Origin: Phoenicibacter congonensis
GTDB lineage: Bacteria; Actinomycetota; Coriobacteriia; Coriobacteriales; Eggerthellaceae
DNA length: 64,000 nucleotides
Assembly (NCBI RefSeq): GCF_900169485.1
Contig: NZ_LT821227.1
Coordinates: 1,116,001 to 1,180,000 of the forward strand
Reading direction: 5' to 3'
The notes under the pieces are model-generated. The model searched no databases. It worked only from the letters and a program-made list of their open reading frames with translations, and was not told the origin of the DNA. Every line of letters begins with the position of its first letter. Position 1 is the first letter of the stretch. Positions 40,601 through 48,969 of the stretch are shown here, piece after piece. Both the position numbers and the translations under genes were made by a program.

Positions 40601-41533
40601 CTACCCACGAGGATGAGCCAGTTTGTGTGCTTCAAGAAGTTTAGCAGAAGAAATGTGAGTGTATATTTGTGTTGTGGAAAGGTCAACATGCCCAAGCATT
40701 TCCTGCACACTTTTCAAATCAGCGCCACCATTTAGACAGTCGGTTGCAAATGAGTGCCTCAGAACATGGGGCGAATAGGACGCATCAAGATTGGCTTTAA
40801 TCAATGTTTGCTTAAACATTTTTCGAATTGCATTAGTTGAAAACTTTTTGCCAGTGTTTGAAATGAAAAACAAATCATTAGTTGAACCGTTCAAAAGGAC
40901 ATCTCTTGATTTATCGAGATATAACTTTAAACTTTTAAGACACAAATTGTGAAGTGGGACAATCCTCTCTTTTGAACCTTTGCCGAATAGTCTCACTTGT
41001 TGTGATTGAAAATCAACTGAAGTAATTTTTAAATCAGACACTTCTGACACACGAGAACCGCAAGCATAAATAAACTCAAGAAGTTCCTGGTCGCGAATGT
41101 CTTTTACGTCATCAGAATTCACGTGAACTTTTAATAAAGCAGCAATTTCATCGGCATTCATAACTCTTGGGAGCTTAGATTCTTTCTTAGGGCAAACTAT
41201 TCCAACAACAGGGTCAGAACTTGTTGCTCCTTGCAAATTCAAGTAGCGATAAAAAGATCGAATCGAGGAGAGATGTCTATTAAGAGTGGCTTTGGCTAGC
41301 CCTTGAGATGTTAATCGGCCTAAATATTGCCTAAATTGAACGCGACTTAAACATAGTGGATCGAATTCATTGGCCTCGCACCATTCTAAAAAATTTCGCA
41401 CATCGATTTCGTAGTTTCTGATTGTGTGATTCGATTTAGTTTCAACAACTAATAAAGAATTGCAGAAATTTTCAAGCATCTCTTCATGAGAATCTTCAAG
41501 ACCTACTAAGAAATTGCTCAATAGATCAGACAT
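40601..41533 (-). CDS. xerC: Tyrosine recombinase XerC/XerD
   Basis: Site-specific recombinase that resolves chromosome dimers at dif. 310 aa. N-terminal SAM-like core-binding domain, then the catalytic domain with Arg161 (CGSRVSEVSDL), His256 and Arg259 (HVLRHSFA), His282 (LGHVDLSTTQ) and nucleophile Tyr291. Its ATG directly follows the trmFO stop (TAG-ATG), so the two are co-translated. The trmFO-xerC order is conserved in Gram-positive bacteria, so XerC is more likely than a phage integrase; no attachment repeats flank it. Confidence 0.9.
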   Translation of the reverse strand: MSDLLSNFLVGLEDSHEEMLENFCNSLLVVETKSNHTIRNYEIDVRNFLEWCEANEFDPLCLSRVQFRQYLGRLTSQGLAKATLNRHLSSIRSFYRYLNLQGATSSDPVVGIVCPKKESKLPRVMNADEIAALLKVHVNSDDVKDIRDQELLEFIYACGSRVSEVSDLKITSVDFQSQQVRLFGKGSKERIVPLHNLCLKSLKLYLDKSRDVLLNGSTNDLFFISNTGKKFSTNAIRKMFKQTLIKANLDASYSPHVLRHSFATDCLNGGADLKSVQEMLGHVDLSTTQIYTHISSAKLLEAHKLAHPRG

Positions 41534-42904
41534 CTACATAATCCCAAGATCTGCTAGCTGCTCAACATATTGATTTAGGGCTGCGAGGCCTCTTGATTGA
41601 TATTCTGAATAACGAAGTTGTTTATTTTTTATTTTTGTATCAAGAGGAGCTATGATGCCAAAATTAACATGCATTGGCTGATAGTCTTTGGTTTCTTCAT
41701 CTGTTGCATATGACAGCAATGAACCAAAAACTGTTTTATCTGACAAGCAAGGAGCCATGACACCCTTAAGTTGACATGAAACAGAAATCGCTGCATGAAG
41801 CCCAGAACGAACAGCTTCCATGTATCCTTCGGTCCCCGAGAGCTGACCAGCAACATAAACTGGAGTGTGAGCGACATCACTTAAGGTTTTGCAAAGTAAG
41901 TTTTTATCTAAAAGTCGAGGTGAGTCGATAAAAACGTTTTTATGCATCACTCCAAATCTCGCAAATTCCGCATTCTTCAATCCAGGAATCATACTGAAAA
42001 CTCGTTTTTGCTCAGGAAAAGTTAAATTAGTCTGAAAACCGACCAGGTTATATGCGGTGTTGTTCTTGTTTTCACTTCGAAGTTGCACCACTGCCCAAGG
42101 CCTTTTGTTTGTTCTCGGATCAATTAATCCAACAGGCTTAAGCGGTCCAAAACGAGGAGCATCATAACCACTGCGAGCAATCTCTTCAATTGGCTGACAC
42201 GCCGAAAAAAGTTCTTTTTTCTCAAAGTTTTTAAGAATTACGCGGTTAGCAGCTAAAAGTTCATCTACAAAGTTTTCATATTCATCGCGTGTAAAGGGGG
42301 CATTAAAATAATCGCCCGTTGCATTATCACCTGCATCTTCATATCTATTTTGCTTAAAAAGAACGTCATAATCAAGGCTGTCAGCCATAACGATTGGTGC
42401 TGCAGCGTCATAAAAATTAAGCCTATGTGACCCGAGGTTAGAAAAAACTGAATTGGCCAGGTTTTCGCTAGTCATAGGACCGCTGGCAAGAATGACAGCG
42501 TCATATTCACCAAGTTCACTAACTTCTTTTATCTCTCGGTTGATTACACTAATGAAACTATTTTCATTAATGAGTTGCGTGACTCCTTGTGAGAACAAAT
42601 CACGATCGACCGCTAGCGCGCCCCCTGCTTCAACCCTTGTTTTTTGAGCAACATCAAAAAGATGCGAGTGAAGGCTTCGCAATTCTTGTTTCAACATGCC
42701 TGCCGCACTGTTTTCTTTGGTGCTTTTAAAAGAATTAGAACAAACAAGTTCTGCAAAGTCGTCGGTTTTGTGGACTGGTGTGAGTTTTTTTGGGCGCATC
42801 TCAAATAAATCGACTGAAATGAAACGATTTGCAAGCTGCAAAGCGGCCTCGCTGCCAGCTAAACCGCCTCCAACAACTGCAACTTTTTTGTAAAAATTTT
42901 CCAT
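41534..42904 (-). CDS. trmFO: Folate-dependent tRNA m5U54 methyltransferase TrmFO
   Basis: Forms ribothymidine-54 in the tRNA T-loop using methylene-THF and FADH2. 456 aa. FAD motif VAVVGGGLAGSEAALQ at the start, VDLFEMRP, LVCSNSFKSTKENSA with the catalytic cysteine, and GQLSGTEGYMEA near the C-terminus. The ATG has no Shine-Dalgarno and sits 6 nt after a perfect TATAAT, pointing to a leaderless mRNA. The topA gene often found between dprA and trmFO is absent here. Confidence 0.95.
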   Translation of the reverse strand: MENFYKKVAVVGGGLAGSEAALQLANRFISVDLFEMRPKKLTPVHKTDDFAELVCSNSFKSTKENSAAGMLKQELRSLHSHLFDVAQKTRVEAGGALAVDRDLFSQGVTQLINENSFISVINREIKEVSELGEYDAVILASGPMTSENLANSVFSNLGSHRLNFYDAAAPIVMADSLDYDVLFKQNRYEDAGDNATGDYFNAPFTRDEYENFVDELLAANRVILKNFEKKELFSACQPIEEIARSGYDAPRFGPLKPVGLIDPRTNKRPWAVVQLRSENKNNTAYNLVGFQTNLTFPEQKRVFSMIPGLKNAEFARFGVMHKNVFIDSPRLLDKNLLCKTLSDVAHTPVYVAGQLSGTEGYMEAVRSGLHAAISVSCQLKGVMAPCLSDKTVFGSLLSYATDEETKDYQPMHVNFGIIAPLDTKIKNKQLRYSEYQSRGLAALNQYVEQLADLGIM

Positions 42905-42910
42905 ATCTCA

Positions 42911-42916
42911 ATTATA
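42911..42916 (-). promoter_or_regulatory. -10 box of trmFO-xerC, leaderless geometry
   Basis: Minus-strand TATAAT separated by six bases from the trmFO ATG, the same spacing as at addB. No obvious -35. Confidence 0.6.
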
Positions 42917-42984
42917 AAATAGCCAACTCAATGAGACGCTTTAGCAACCGTCGAACCTTCCCCACAAATGTTAAAACCAAAAAA

Positions 42985-43896
42985 TCAAACACAAGGGCCA
43001 TATGTTCCATCATTATATTGAGCAATCCATCCAGCAGCCTTCGCTTTTGCTACCCAAGTCATTGTCCAAGCAAGCAAATTCTCGTCCCTTGTAAAGCTTC
43101 TTGCGACAAGCATTAATTCATCAACAGACAGAGAAGAAGAATTGAGAGCTTCGAGCATTGTTTTGTCTTCACTAGATAATTTTTCTTGCAAAACATTAGA
43201 AGAAATTTGTCTACATCTCAAGCAACCAAACAACGCATGCAACTCATCAAGAAAAGTTTCATCATCAATAATGGGAGTCGCCCCTTGATAAATCAATCGA
43301 TTCGACCCATGAGAATTATTCGAAGTGATTGCTCCTGGAATAACTAGCACATCTCTGTTAGCCGAAATCGCTTCATCAGCAGTCGAGAAGGTTCCAGATG
43401 GAATGCCAGCTTCACAAATCAAAGTTGCTTTTGCCAACGCTGCTATCAGCCTGTTTCTTTCTCTAAACATCCAAGGCAAATTTTTAACAGACCAATCGTT
43501 TTCACTCACAATCGCCCCACCAGAGTTAATAATTCTCTGAAACAAATCGAAATTTCTTGCAGGATAAACATCATCTATGCTTGCAACAAAAGCTATAGTT
43601 TTCCCACCAGCATCAACACACGCCTTTTGTGAAGCGCTGTCACATCCAAGAGCACCGCCCGAAATGACGGTAACATCATTTTTTGCACAGAGCTCTCCAA
43701 AATGCTTTGCACAACTCAAGCCATATGGTGTTGCTTTTCTTGCACCAACTATGGCCAACCCTTCAACTAACGCCTCAGGATCACCAACAACTCTCAGTTT
43801 TTTTGGTGGTTTGGCAATTTCTTTAAAAGATTCAGGATAGTAACTCGACCTTCTGTCAACAACTGTCCGCTTGCCCTGCAGTTTCTTACCAATCAC
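42985..43896 (-). CDS. dprA: DNA-processing protein DprA
   Basis: Loads RecA on incoming single-stranded DNA during natural transformation. 303 aa. The Rossmann core is clear: AIVGARKATPYGLS, ISGGALGCDSASQKA, NRLIAALAKATLICEAG, and GSNRLIYQGATPI. The C-terminal 70 residues form a probable winged helix. The N-terminal SAM domain of longer homologues is missing. It starts 3 bp after comM, and with comM could belong to a latent competence function, although dprA is common in non-competent species. Confidence 0.92.
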   Translation of the reverse strand: MIGKKLQGKRTVVDRRSSYYPESFKEIAKPPKKLRVVGDPEALVEGLAIVGARKATPYGLSCAKHFGELCAKNDVTVISGGALGCDSASQKACVDAGGKTIAFVASIDDVYPARNFDLFQRIINSGGAIVSENDWSVKNLPWMFRERNRLIAALAKATLICEAGIPSGTFSTADEAISANRDVLVIPGAITSNNSHGSNRLIYQGATPIIDDETFLDELHALFGCLRCRQISSNVLQEKLSSEDKTMLEALNSSSLSVDELMLVARSFTRDENLLAWTMTWVAKAKAAGWIAQYNDGTYGPCV

Positions 43897-43899
43897 AAG

Positions 43900-45456
43900 C
43901 TATCCCTGCCCTATCCCATCTCGAATCCTAAAACCAAGCGCTTCAGCTACATGATTGGTATTTACCGATTCAGACTGACCAAGGTCAGCAATCGTTCGTG
44001 CAACACGCAAAGTATTAACAAGTCCCCTTCCTGAGAGGTGATTAACTTCTGCCATTTCGATCACAAATTCTCTTGTATCCTTCTTCAAATCACAAGCATC
44101 AACAATTTGTTGGGTGTTCATCTTTTGGCCAATTCGTGAGAAATCTTTACTAACAACAAGAGTTTGAGCATCCTTTACAATGGATTTGTTCTCACGCCAC
44201 TTTATGAACTCACGTGCAAGCATAACACCTTCCCTGAGTGTCATTGAATCGGTTCCGTTTCCAGAGTCAAGCACTTTGGCCGGCGGCAACCTCTTTACAT
44301 CGATTTGTAGATCAATTCTGTCAATTAGTGGACCACCAATTCTTCCTTGGTAACGACTCACTTGTTGAGCCGTACATGTGCAGTCATGCTCCTCATCTCC
44401 CAAGTAGCCACAAGGACAAGGGTTCGATGCTGCAATTAGCAAGAACTTGGCAGGAAAAGTTAGGTTTCCATCAGCACGAGTCAAGCAGACCTTTGCACTT
44501 TCTAGAGGCTGTCGCAATGACTGTAGCGCCTTCGGGCTAAATTCTGGCAACTCGTCTAAAAAAAGAGCACCGTTGTGAGCAAGAGACACTTCCCCTGGTT
44601 TTAATGGATTTCCACCACCCACAAGACCTGCCATTGTCGCACTGTGATGAGGGCTTCTAAATGGCCGTCTTCCAGACAATATTGGAGATATATCTTCACC
44701 TGCAACAGAATGCACAAGTGCGGTATCCAACATTTCTTCACTTGACAATGGAGGCAATATTGTAACCATTCTGCTTGCAAGCATAGTTTTTCCCGATCCT
44801 GGCGGTCCAACCATCAGTAGCCCATGATTCCCGGTGACGGCAATTTGAGCAGCCCTTTTAGCGAAACCATGGCCCGATACATCTGAAAAATCAGGCCCAT
44901 CAGAAACAAAAAACTCTTTAGCTGGTTTAACAAAGCTAACTTTAGGAAGCGGTTCGAATTCAAGTGAATCTATTAGACTCGTGCAAGCAAGCTGCTCAAG
45001 TGTGTCAATCGGAACCGACTCATAACCAGCGCTCACTAAAGCAAGAGATTGTTTGTGAGCACAAATTCCATATGCAAGTGTCCCTGGAACAGGTCTAACA
45101 GAACCATCTAGCCCTAACTCTCCAACAAAAAGACGCCCATTTACAAATTCAAAACTAACTTGTCCAGTCGCGACTAACACACCAAGAGCAATTGGCAAAT
45201 CGAATGCGCATCCCCTTTTCTTAATGTCGGAAGGAGCAAGATTAACGACAATCTTTTTGTTCGGCATCGAAAAGCCCGACATCCGAATCGCTGTTCTAAC
45301 TCTCTCCTTTGCTTCCATAACTGCAGTGTCTGCCATGCCAACGATTGAAATTCCAGGAAGTGACTGCACAAGAGAGACTTCAACAGAAACAGGTTGCGCT
45401 TCAACTCCACGCAACACTGCGCTATTAATGCAAACTGGTCTTCCCATGAAAATCAC
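43900..45456 (-). CDS. comM: YifB/ComM-type Mg chelatase-like AAA+ helicase
   Basis: Hexameric branch-migration helicase that helps integrate transforming DNA in several bacteria. 518 aa. N-terminal Lon-protease-like domain, AAA+ core with Walker A MVGPPGSGKTML and Walker B NGALFLDELPEF, and arginine-containing C-terminal Mg_chelatase region. A cysteine cluster, NPCPCGYLG followed by HDCTC, is standard for the family. The GTG start overlaps the yraN stop (GTGA). Confidence 0.94.
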   Translation of the reverse strand: MIFMGRPVCINSAVLRGVEAQPVSVEVSLVQSLPGISIVGMADTAVMEAKERVRTAIRMSGFSMPNKKIVVNLAPSDIKKRGCAFDLPIALGVLVATGQVSFEFVNGRLFVGELGLDGSVRPVPGTLAYGICAHKQSLALVSAGYESVPIDTLEQLACTSLIDSLEFEPLPKVSFVKPAKEFFVSDGPDFSDVSGHGFAKRAAQIAVTGNHGLLMVGPPGSGKTMLASRMVTILPPLSSEEMLDTALVHSVAGEDISPILSGRRPFRSPHHSATMAGLVGGGNPLKPGEVSLAHNGALFLDELPEFSPKALQSLRQPLESAKVCLTRADGNLTFPAKFLLIAASNPCPCGYLGDEEHDCTCTAQQVSRYQGRIGGPLIDRIDLQIDVKRLPPAKVLDSGNGTDSMTLREGVMLAREFIKWRENKSIVKDAQTLVVSKDFSRIGQKMNTQQIVDACDLKKDTREFVIEMAEVNHLSGRGLVNTLRVARTIADLGQSESVNTNHVAEALGFRIRDGIGQG

Positions 45457-45854
45457 GCTACCCCAAAAGCATTAACATGATGGCGCAGGGCTGCCCTGTT
45501 ATCATCAACCCGCACGATGTCGACAACATCAAAACGCATTGGCAAATCGCACAAATCACTTTGAGCAAGATATTCAAGCGCAATTTGTTCATATCTGGCG
45601 CGTTTTTTCGGCCCAACAGCCTCGCTAGGAAAACCCTGTTCTCTTGATGTTCGAGTTTTCACTTCCACAAAAACAAGACAGTCGCCATCCATGGCAACTA
45701 AATCAGCTTCGCCATATTTGCATCTCCAGTTTTTCTCAAGAATCACATAATCATGCTTCTTTAAGAAAAGCTCAGCTGCTCGCTCGCCCCTCTCACCAAG
45801 AATCTTATTGTGATTCTTACATTCCGATTTAACATTTTCTTCTTCTTTTTTCAT
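45453..45854 (-). CDS. yraN: UPF0102 / YraN-family putative nuclease
   Basis: 133 aa. Core residues of the Holliday-junction-resolvase-like fold: GERGERAAELFL, then GEADLVAMDGDCLVFVEVKTR, the E-x-K/D metal site of PD-(D/E)xK enzymes, and RFDVVDIV. Exact substrate is unknown. A good RBS (GGGAGG) precedes the ATG. The first 20 residues are Lys/Glu-rich and not conserved. It sits between rnhB and comM in the standard order. Confidence 0.9.
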   Translation of the reverse strand: MKKEEENVKSECKNHNKILGERGERAAELFLKKHDYVILEKNWRCKYGEADLVAMDGDCLVFVEVKTRTSREQGFPSEAVGPKKRARYEQIALEYLAQSDLCDLPMRFDVVDIVRVDDNRAALRHHVNAFGVA

Positions 45855-45967
45855 AAATAACCTCCCTGTTAAAACGTTTGAGATTAAGACTAAGAAGAAA
45901 AGTGAAGAAAAATAAGAAAGAAATGGTTATCCAAAACTGAAAAAAGGAGTGTTGAACAAGTGAATAA

Positions 45968-46621
45968 CTAAATGAACTTTTTTAAAAAAGTGCGTCTATG
46001 CTGGTCAGTTAGCCCGAACTCAAGAATTGCATCTGTGTGAGCTTTTGTGCCATAGCCCTTGTTTTTAGCCCACTCATACTGGGGAAATTCATTCCCGAGA
46101 TCTGTCATAAGAGAATCTCTTGCAACTTTAGCGATTACCGATGCTGCAGCAATGGAAGCCGATTGAGCATCGCCTTTTACAATTGTGGTTACACGCGGGT
46201 CAATGTCTATTTTATTTCCATCAATGAGAATTAGATCTGGAATATAACCGCTTTTTTCGCACTTTTGAATAATTGCCAAAAACACCTTCTTTAGTGCACA
46301 AACTATTCCAAACTCATCTATTTCTGAGGCAGAAGCATACTCAACATCAAAAAAATTTGAACATTTTTTAATTGACTCAGCAACAATGGGGCGCCTCTTT
46401 TCAGTAATTTTTTTAGAATCATTTAAATACTGAATGAAAACTTCGCTCGTAAAAACGACTCCGCCAGCAGCCAAAGGTCCCGCCACCGGTCCACGCCCAA
46501 CCTCATCAATTCCTAAAATTATCGCGTCTGGCTTTCCTAAGCAAGATTCTGCAATTTTGCGGTCGAAATCAAACAGAGATTTTACTCTTGCCCTATCCTG
46601 TTCAAGCGTTAACTTTGACAC
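45968..46621 (-). CDS. rnhB: Ribonuclease HII
   Basis: Removes ribonucleotides and RNA from RNA-DNA hybrids. 217 aa. Catalytic Asp-Glu in GIDEVGRGPVAGPL, then LNDSKKITEKRR, LILIDGNKID with the third acid and DAQSASIAAASVIAKVARD. GTG start at 46621 with AGGAG upstream. It lies 70 bp after rplS, the gap being largely filled by a terminator, so its expression may depend on read-through. Confidence 0.96.
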   Translation of the reverse strand: MSKLTLEQDRARVKSLFDFDRKIAESCLGKPDAIILGIDEVGRGPVAGPLAAGGVVFTSEVFIQYLNDSKKITEKRRPIVAESIKKCSNFFDVEYASASEIDEFGIVCALKKVFLAIIQKCEKSGYIPDLILIDGNKIDIDPRVTTIVKGDAQSASIAAASVIAKVARDSLMTDLGNEFPQYEWAKNKGYGTKAHTDAILEFGLTDQHRRTFLKKFI

Positions 46622-46633
46622 TATCTTCTCCTA

Positions 46634-46665
46634 AATAAAAAAAGAGCCTCGACATCGAGGCTCTT
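46634..46665 (-). terminator. Rho-independent terminator after rplS
   Basis: Minus-strand hairpin AAGAGCCTC / GAGGCTCTT (46642-46665) followed by a run of about seven T. It lies between rplS and rnhB. Confidence 0.85.
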
Positions 46666-46691
46666 AACAATCAAATAAACGCGAGAAAAAA

Positions 46692-47039
46692 CTAGTTGAA
46701 TGACTTCTCTTTGATTTTTGCGGCCTTACCAACTTTGTCACGGAGATAATAGAGTTTAGAGCGGTTAACGTCACCTCTGCGAACTACTTCAATCTTGTCA
46801 ATTTTAGGTGAGTTTACAGGGAAAGTTCTCTCAACACCAACGCCAAAGCTAACTTTTCTCACTGTAAAAGTCTCACGTGAAGACATTCCATGACGGCTAA
46901 TAACATCTCCTTGGAAAACCTGAATTCTTTCACGGTTTCCTTCAACGATGCGATAGTAAACCTTTACGTTGTCGCCACTTTTGAAATCAGGGATGTCATT
47001 TCTGATTTGTTGTTGTTCTATAGCTCTAATGTAATCCAT
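46692..47039 (-). CDS. rplS: 50S ribosomal protein L19
   Basis: 115 aa, normal length. Located at the 30S-50S interface. Typical motifs: [33 protein letters not shown], and [22 protein letters not shown] with [23 protein letters not shown]. Transcribed as a short unit from its own promoter and ended by the hairpin at 46642-46665. Confidence 0.98.
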   Translation of the reverse strand: MDYIRAIEQQQIRNDIPDFKSGDNVKVYYRIVEGNRERIQVFQGDVISRHGMSSRETFTVRKVSFGVGVERTFPVNSPKIDKIEVVRRGDVNRSKLYYLRDKVGKAAKIKEKSFN

Positions 47040-47081
47040 TTTTTCTCGTCCTTTATATCATTCAAAAACACGCGACTGCAT

Positions 47082-47087
47082 ATTATA
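47082..47087 (-). promoter_or_regulatory. -10 of rplS
   Basis: Minus-strand TATAAT 42 bp before the rplS ATG; a weak TTGTAG is 16 bp further upstream. Confidence 0.55.
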
Positions 47088-47290
47088 CATAAAAATCAAT
47101 GCACTACAACTGATTTTCTAAAGCAGATATAAAATTATTCACATCTTTATATATACTTCACGATGCACGTTTCTTCACATTATAAAAAAGTTTTAACTAG
47201 TCCAGCAAAACGGCACAATTTTTATCTAAATTACAATAAAAATAGCTTATTTAGAGCAATATGAACGAAGAAATTAAAAAATGTAAGTTT

Positions 47291-47296
47291 TATAAT
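47291..47296 (+). promoter_or_regulatory. -10 of ilvA operon
   Basis: TATAAT 45 bp upstream of the ilvA ATG, with no strong -35. The RBS AGGAG follows at 47330. It would drive ilvA through ilvC. Confidence 0.5.
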
Positions 47297-47341
47297 GGAT
47301 TGTTGCAATAAGTATATGTAACGACACAGGAGAAATTACAC

Positions 47342-48532
47342 ATGCTGAGTCTTGATAAAGTATTTGAAGCACAACAAGTCTTAAAAGGAATTATCCGCGA
47401 AACAAAATGCGTGCGTTCATATGGAATTGCGAATGACTGTGAGCTTTATTTAAAGCCAGAAAACCTGCAAATCACTGGCTCTTTTAAAGTTAGAGGCTCA
47501 GGATACAAAATCGCAATGTTGAGCGAAGAAGAACGCGAACATGGCGTAATAGCTTGCAGCGCAGGCAACCACGCACAGGGTGTTGCACTTGCAGCAACAA
47601 AACATGGAATTAAGTCAATCATTTGCCTACCAGGCACAGCCCCAATTTCAAAAGTAGAAGCCACAAAACGTTATGGCGCAGAGGTTGAACTTGTGGGAGG
47701 TTGCTATGACGACGCATATGCACGAGCAATAGAGCTCAGAGACGAGAAAAACTACACTTTCGTTCATCCATTTGATGACGAAAACGTAATCATGGGACAA
47801 GGTACAATTGCCCTTGAAATTCTTAACGATCTTGATGACATCGACGCAATCATCGTGCCAATTGGCGGTGGCGGATTGATTTCAGGCATTGCCTATGCAG
47901 TAAAACAAATTCGCCCAAGTGTAAAAGTTTATGGTGTGCAAGTTGCAGGCGCTCCCTCAATGTTTAACTCAATTAGAGATGGCAAAATTGAATGTCTCGA
48001 TGCAGTGTCAACCATAGCTGACGGCATTGCTGTTAAAGAGCCAGGAGAGAACACTTTTGAAATTGTTAAACAATATGTCGACGACATTGCTCTAGTAACC
48101 GATGACGAAGTAGCAAGCGCTATTTTAGCTTTAATTGAGAAGCAAAAAATGATTGCAGAAGGCGCAGGCGCAGCTGCAGTGGCAGCCGTAATGTTTAACA
48201 AATTTTCACTTGAAGGCAAAAAAGTTGTTGCTGTAGTTTCGGGCGGCAACATTGATGTAACAAGCCTCTCACGTGTTATTGACAGAGGTCTTCTCAATTC
48301 AGGTCGTTCATCGTCACTCCTAATTGAACTCATGGACAAACCTGGACAACTCAAAGCAATCAGCCGCATTATTGCTGATTGTGGAGGCAACGTAACAGGC
48401 GTACATTACGAAAAAGGAAACACACTTCACATAAATGGATGCTTCTTGCGCATCGAAATGGAAACCCGTGACTTCGATCACGTTAACACTATCAAAAAAG
48501 CCCTTGCAAGTGAGGGCTTTAAGCTCATATAA
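47342..48532 (+). CDS. ilvA: Threonine dehydratase with C-terminal ACT domain
   Basis: PLP-dependent deamination of threonine to 2-oxobutyrate, the entry to isoleucine. 396 aa. Lysine in ITGSFKVRG forms the PLP Schiff base; SAGNHAQGVALAA and the phosphate-binding loop PIGGGGLISGIA are present, and a single ACT domain (about 315-396, LLIELMDKPGQLKAI) replaces the longer regulatory domain of E. coli IlvA. Feedback behaviour is therefore unclear; the operon context supports the biosynthetic role. First gene of the ilv-leu operon. Confidence 0.94.
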   Translation: MLSLDKVFEAQQVLKGIIRETKCVRSYGIANDCELYLKPENLQITGSFKVRGSGYKIAMLSEEEREHGVIACSAGNHAQGVALAATKHGIKSIICLPGTAPISKVEATKRYGAEVELVGGCYDDAYARAIELRDEKNYTFVHPFDDENVIMGQGTIALEILNDLDDIDAIIVPIGGGGLISGIAYAVKQIRPSVKVYGVQVAGAPSMFNSIRDGKIECLDAVSTIADGIAVKEPGENTFEIVKQYVDDIALVTDDEVASAILALIEKQKMIAEGAGAAAVAAVMFNKFSLEGKKVVAVVSGGNIDVTSLSRVIDRGLLNSGRSSSLLIELMDKPGQLKAISRIIADCGGNVTGVHYEKGNTLHINGCFLRIEMETRDFDHVNTIKKALASEGFKLI

Positions 48533-48565
48533 AAGTAGAACTATTTAGTTAAAAAGGAGAGAAAA

Positions 48566-48940
48566 ATGAGCGAAGTAATTCACACAGACAGCGCACCAGC
48601 AGCTATCGGGCCATACTCACAGGCCATCAAAGCAGGAGACCTTGTTTTCACATCAGGTCAAATTCCAATTGATCCTGCTACAGGTGAATTTGCTGGAACG
48701 ACAATTCAAGAGCAAACCCATCAAGTTTGCAAAAACCTCGGAGAAGTTTTAAAAGCTGCGGGAACTAGCTTTGAAAAAGTAGTCAAAACTGTGTGCTTTG
48801 TAGCTGACATGGGTGATTTTGCAGCAGTTAACGAAATTTATTCAGAATACTTCGTGTCAAAGCCAGCTAGATCATGCGTGGCTGTAAAAGACCTACCTAA
48901 AGGCGCTCTACTAGAAATTGAGGTTATTGCAGAAGTTTAA
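48566..48940 (+). CDS. ridA: Enamine/imine deaminase RidA
   Basis: 124 aa. Hydrolyses reactive enamine/imine intermediates released by threonine dehydratase, so its position right behind ilvA is functional. Signatures: GPYSQAIKAGDLVFTSGQIP, FAAVNEIYSEYF and ARSCVAVKDLPKGALLEIE with the catalytic arginine. RBS AAGGAGAG. Likely a trimer in the cytoplasm. Confidence 0.96.
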   Translation: MSEVIHTDSAPAAIGPYSQAIKAGDLVFTSGQIPIDPATGEFAGTTIQEQTHQVCKNLGEVLKAAGTSFEKVVKTVCFVADMGDFAAVNEIYSEYFVSKPARSCVAVKDLPKGALLEIEVIAEV

Positions 48941-48969
48941 TCAAGAGCGACGTTAGAGAGGTAAATAAA

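Larger units (their letters stand above)
47040..47341. other. 302-bp divergent intergenic region, rplS / ilvA
   Basis: Holds two back-to-back promoter candidates (47082-47087 minus, 47291-47296 plus). It is very AT-rich. I see no T-box, no leader peptide rich in branched-chain codons, no hairpin of note, and no tRNA or small RNA that I can support. Confidence 0.6.

Noticed and set aside
40601-41533. XerC as a phage or island integrase
   Set aside because: It is coupled to trmFO in conserved order, with no tRNA target, direct repeats or mobile genes around.
45870-45930. Purine-rich tract between rnhB and yraN
   Set aside because: Plain A/G-rich sequence with no repeat unit or hairpin; consistent with AT-rich intergenic DNA.
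47040-47341. T-box or leader-peptide attenuator in front of ilvA
   Set aside because: No T-box sequence, no short frame with Ile/Leu/Val codon runs and no terminator hairpin before the ATG.
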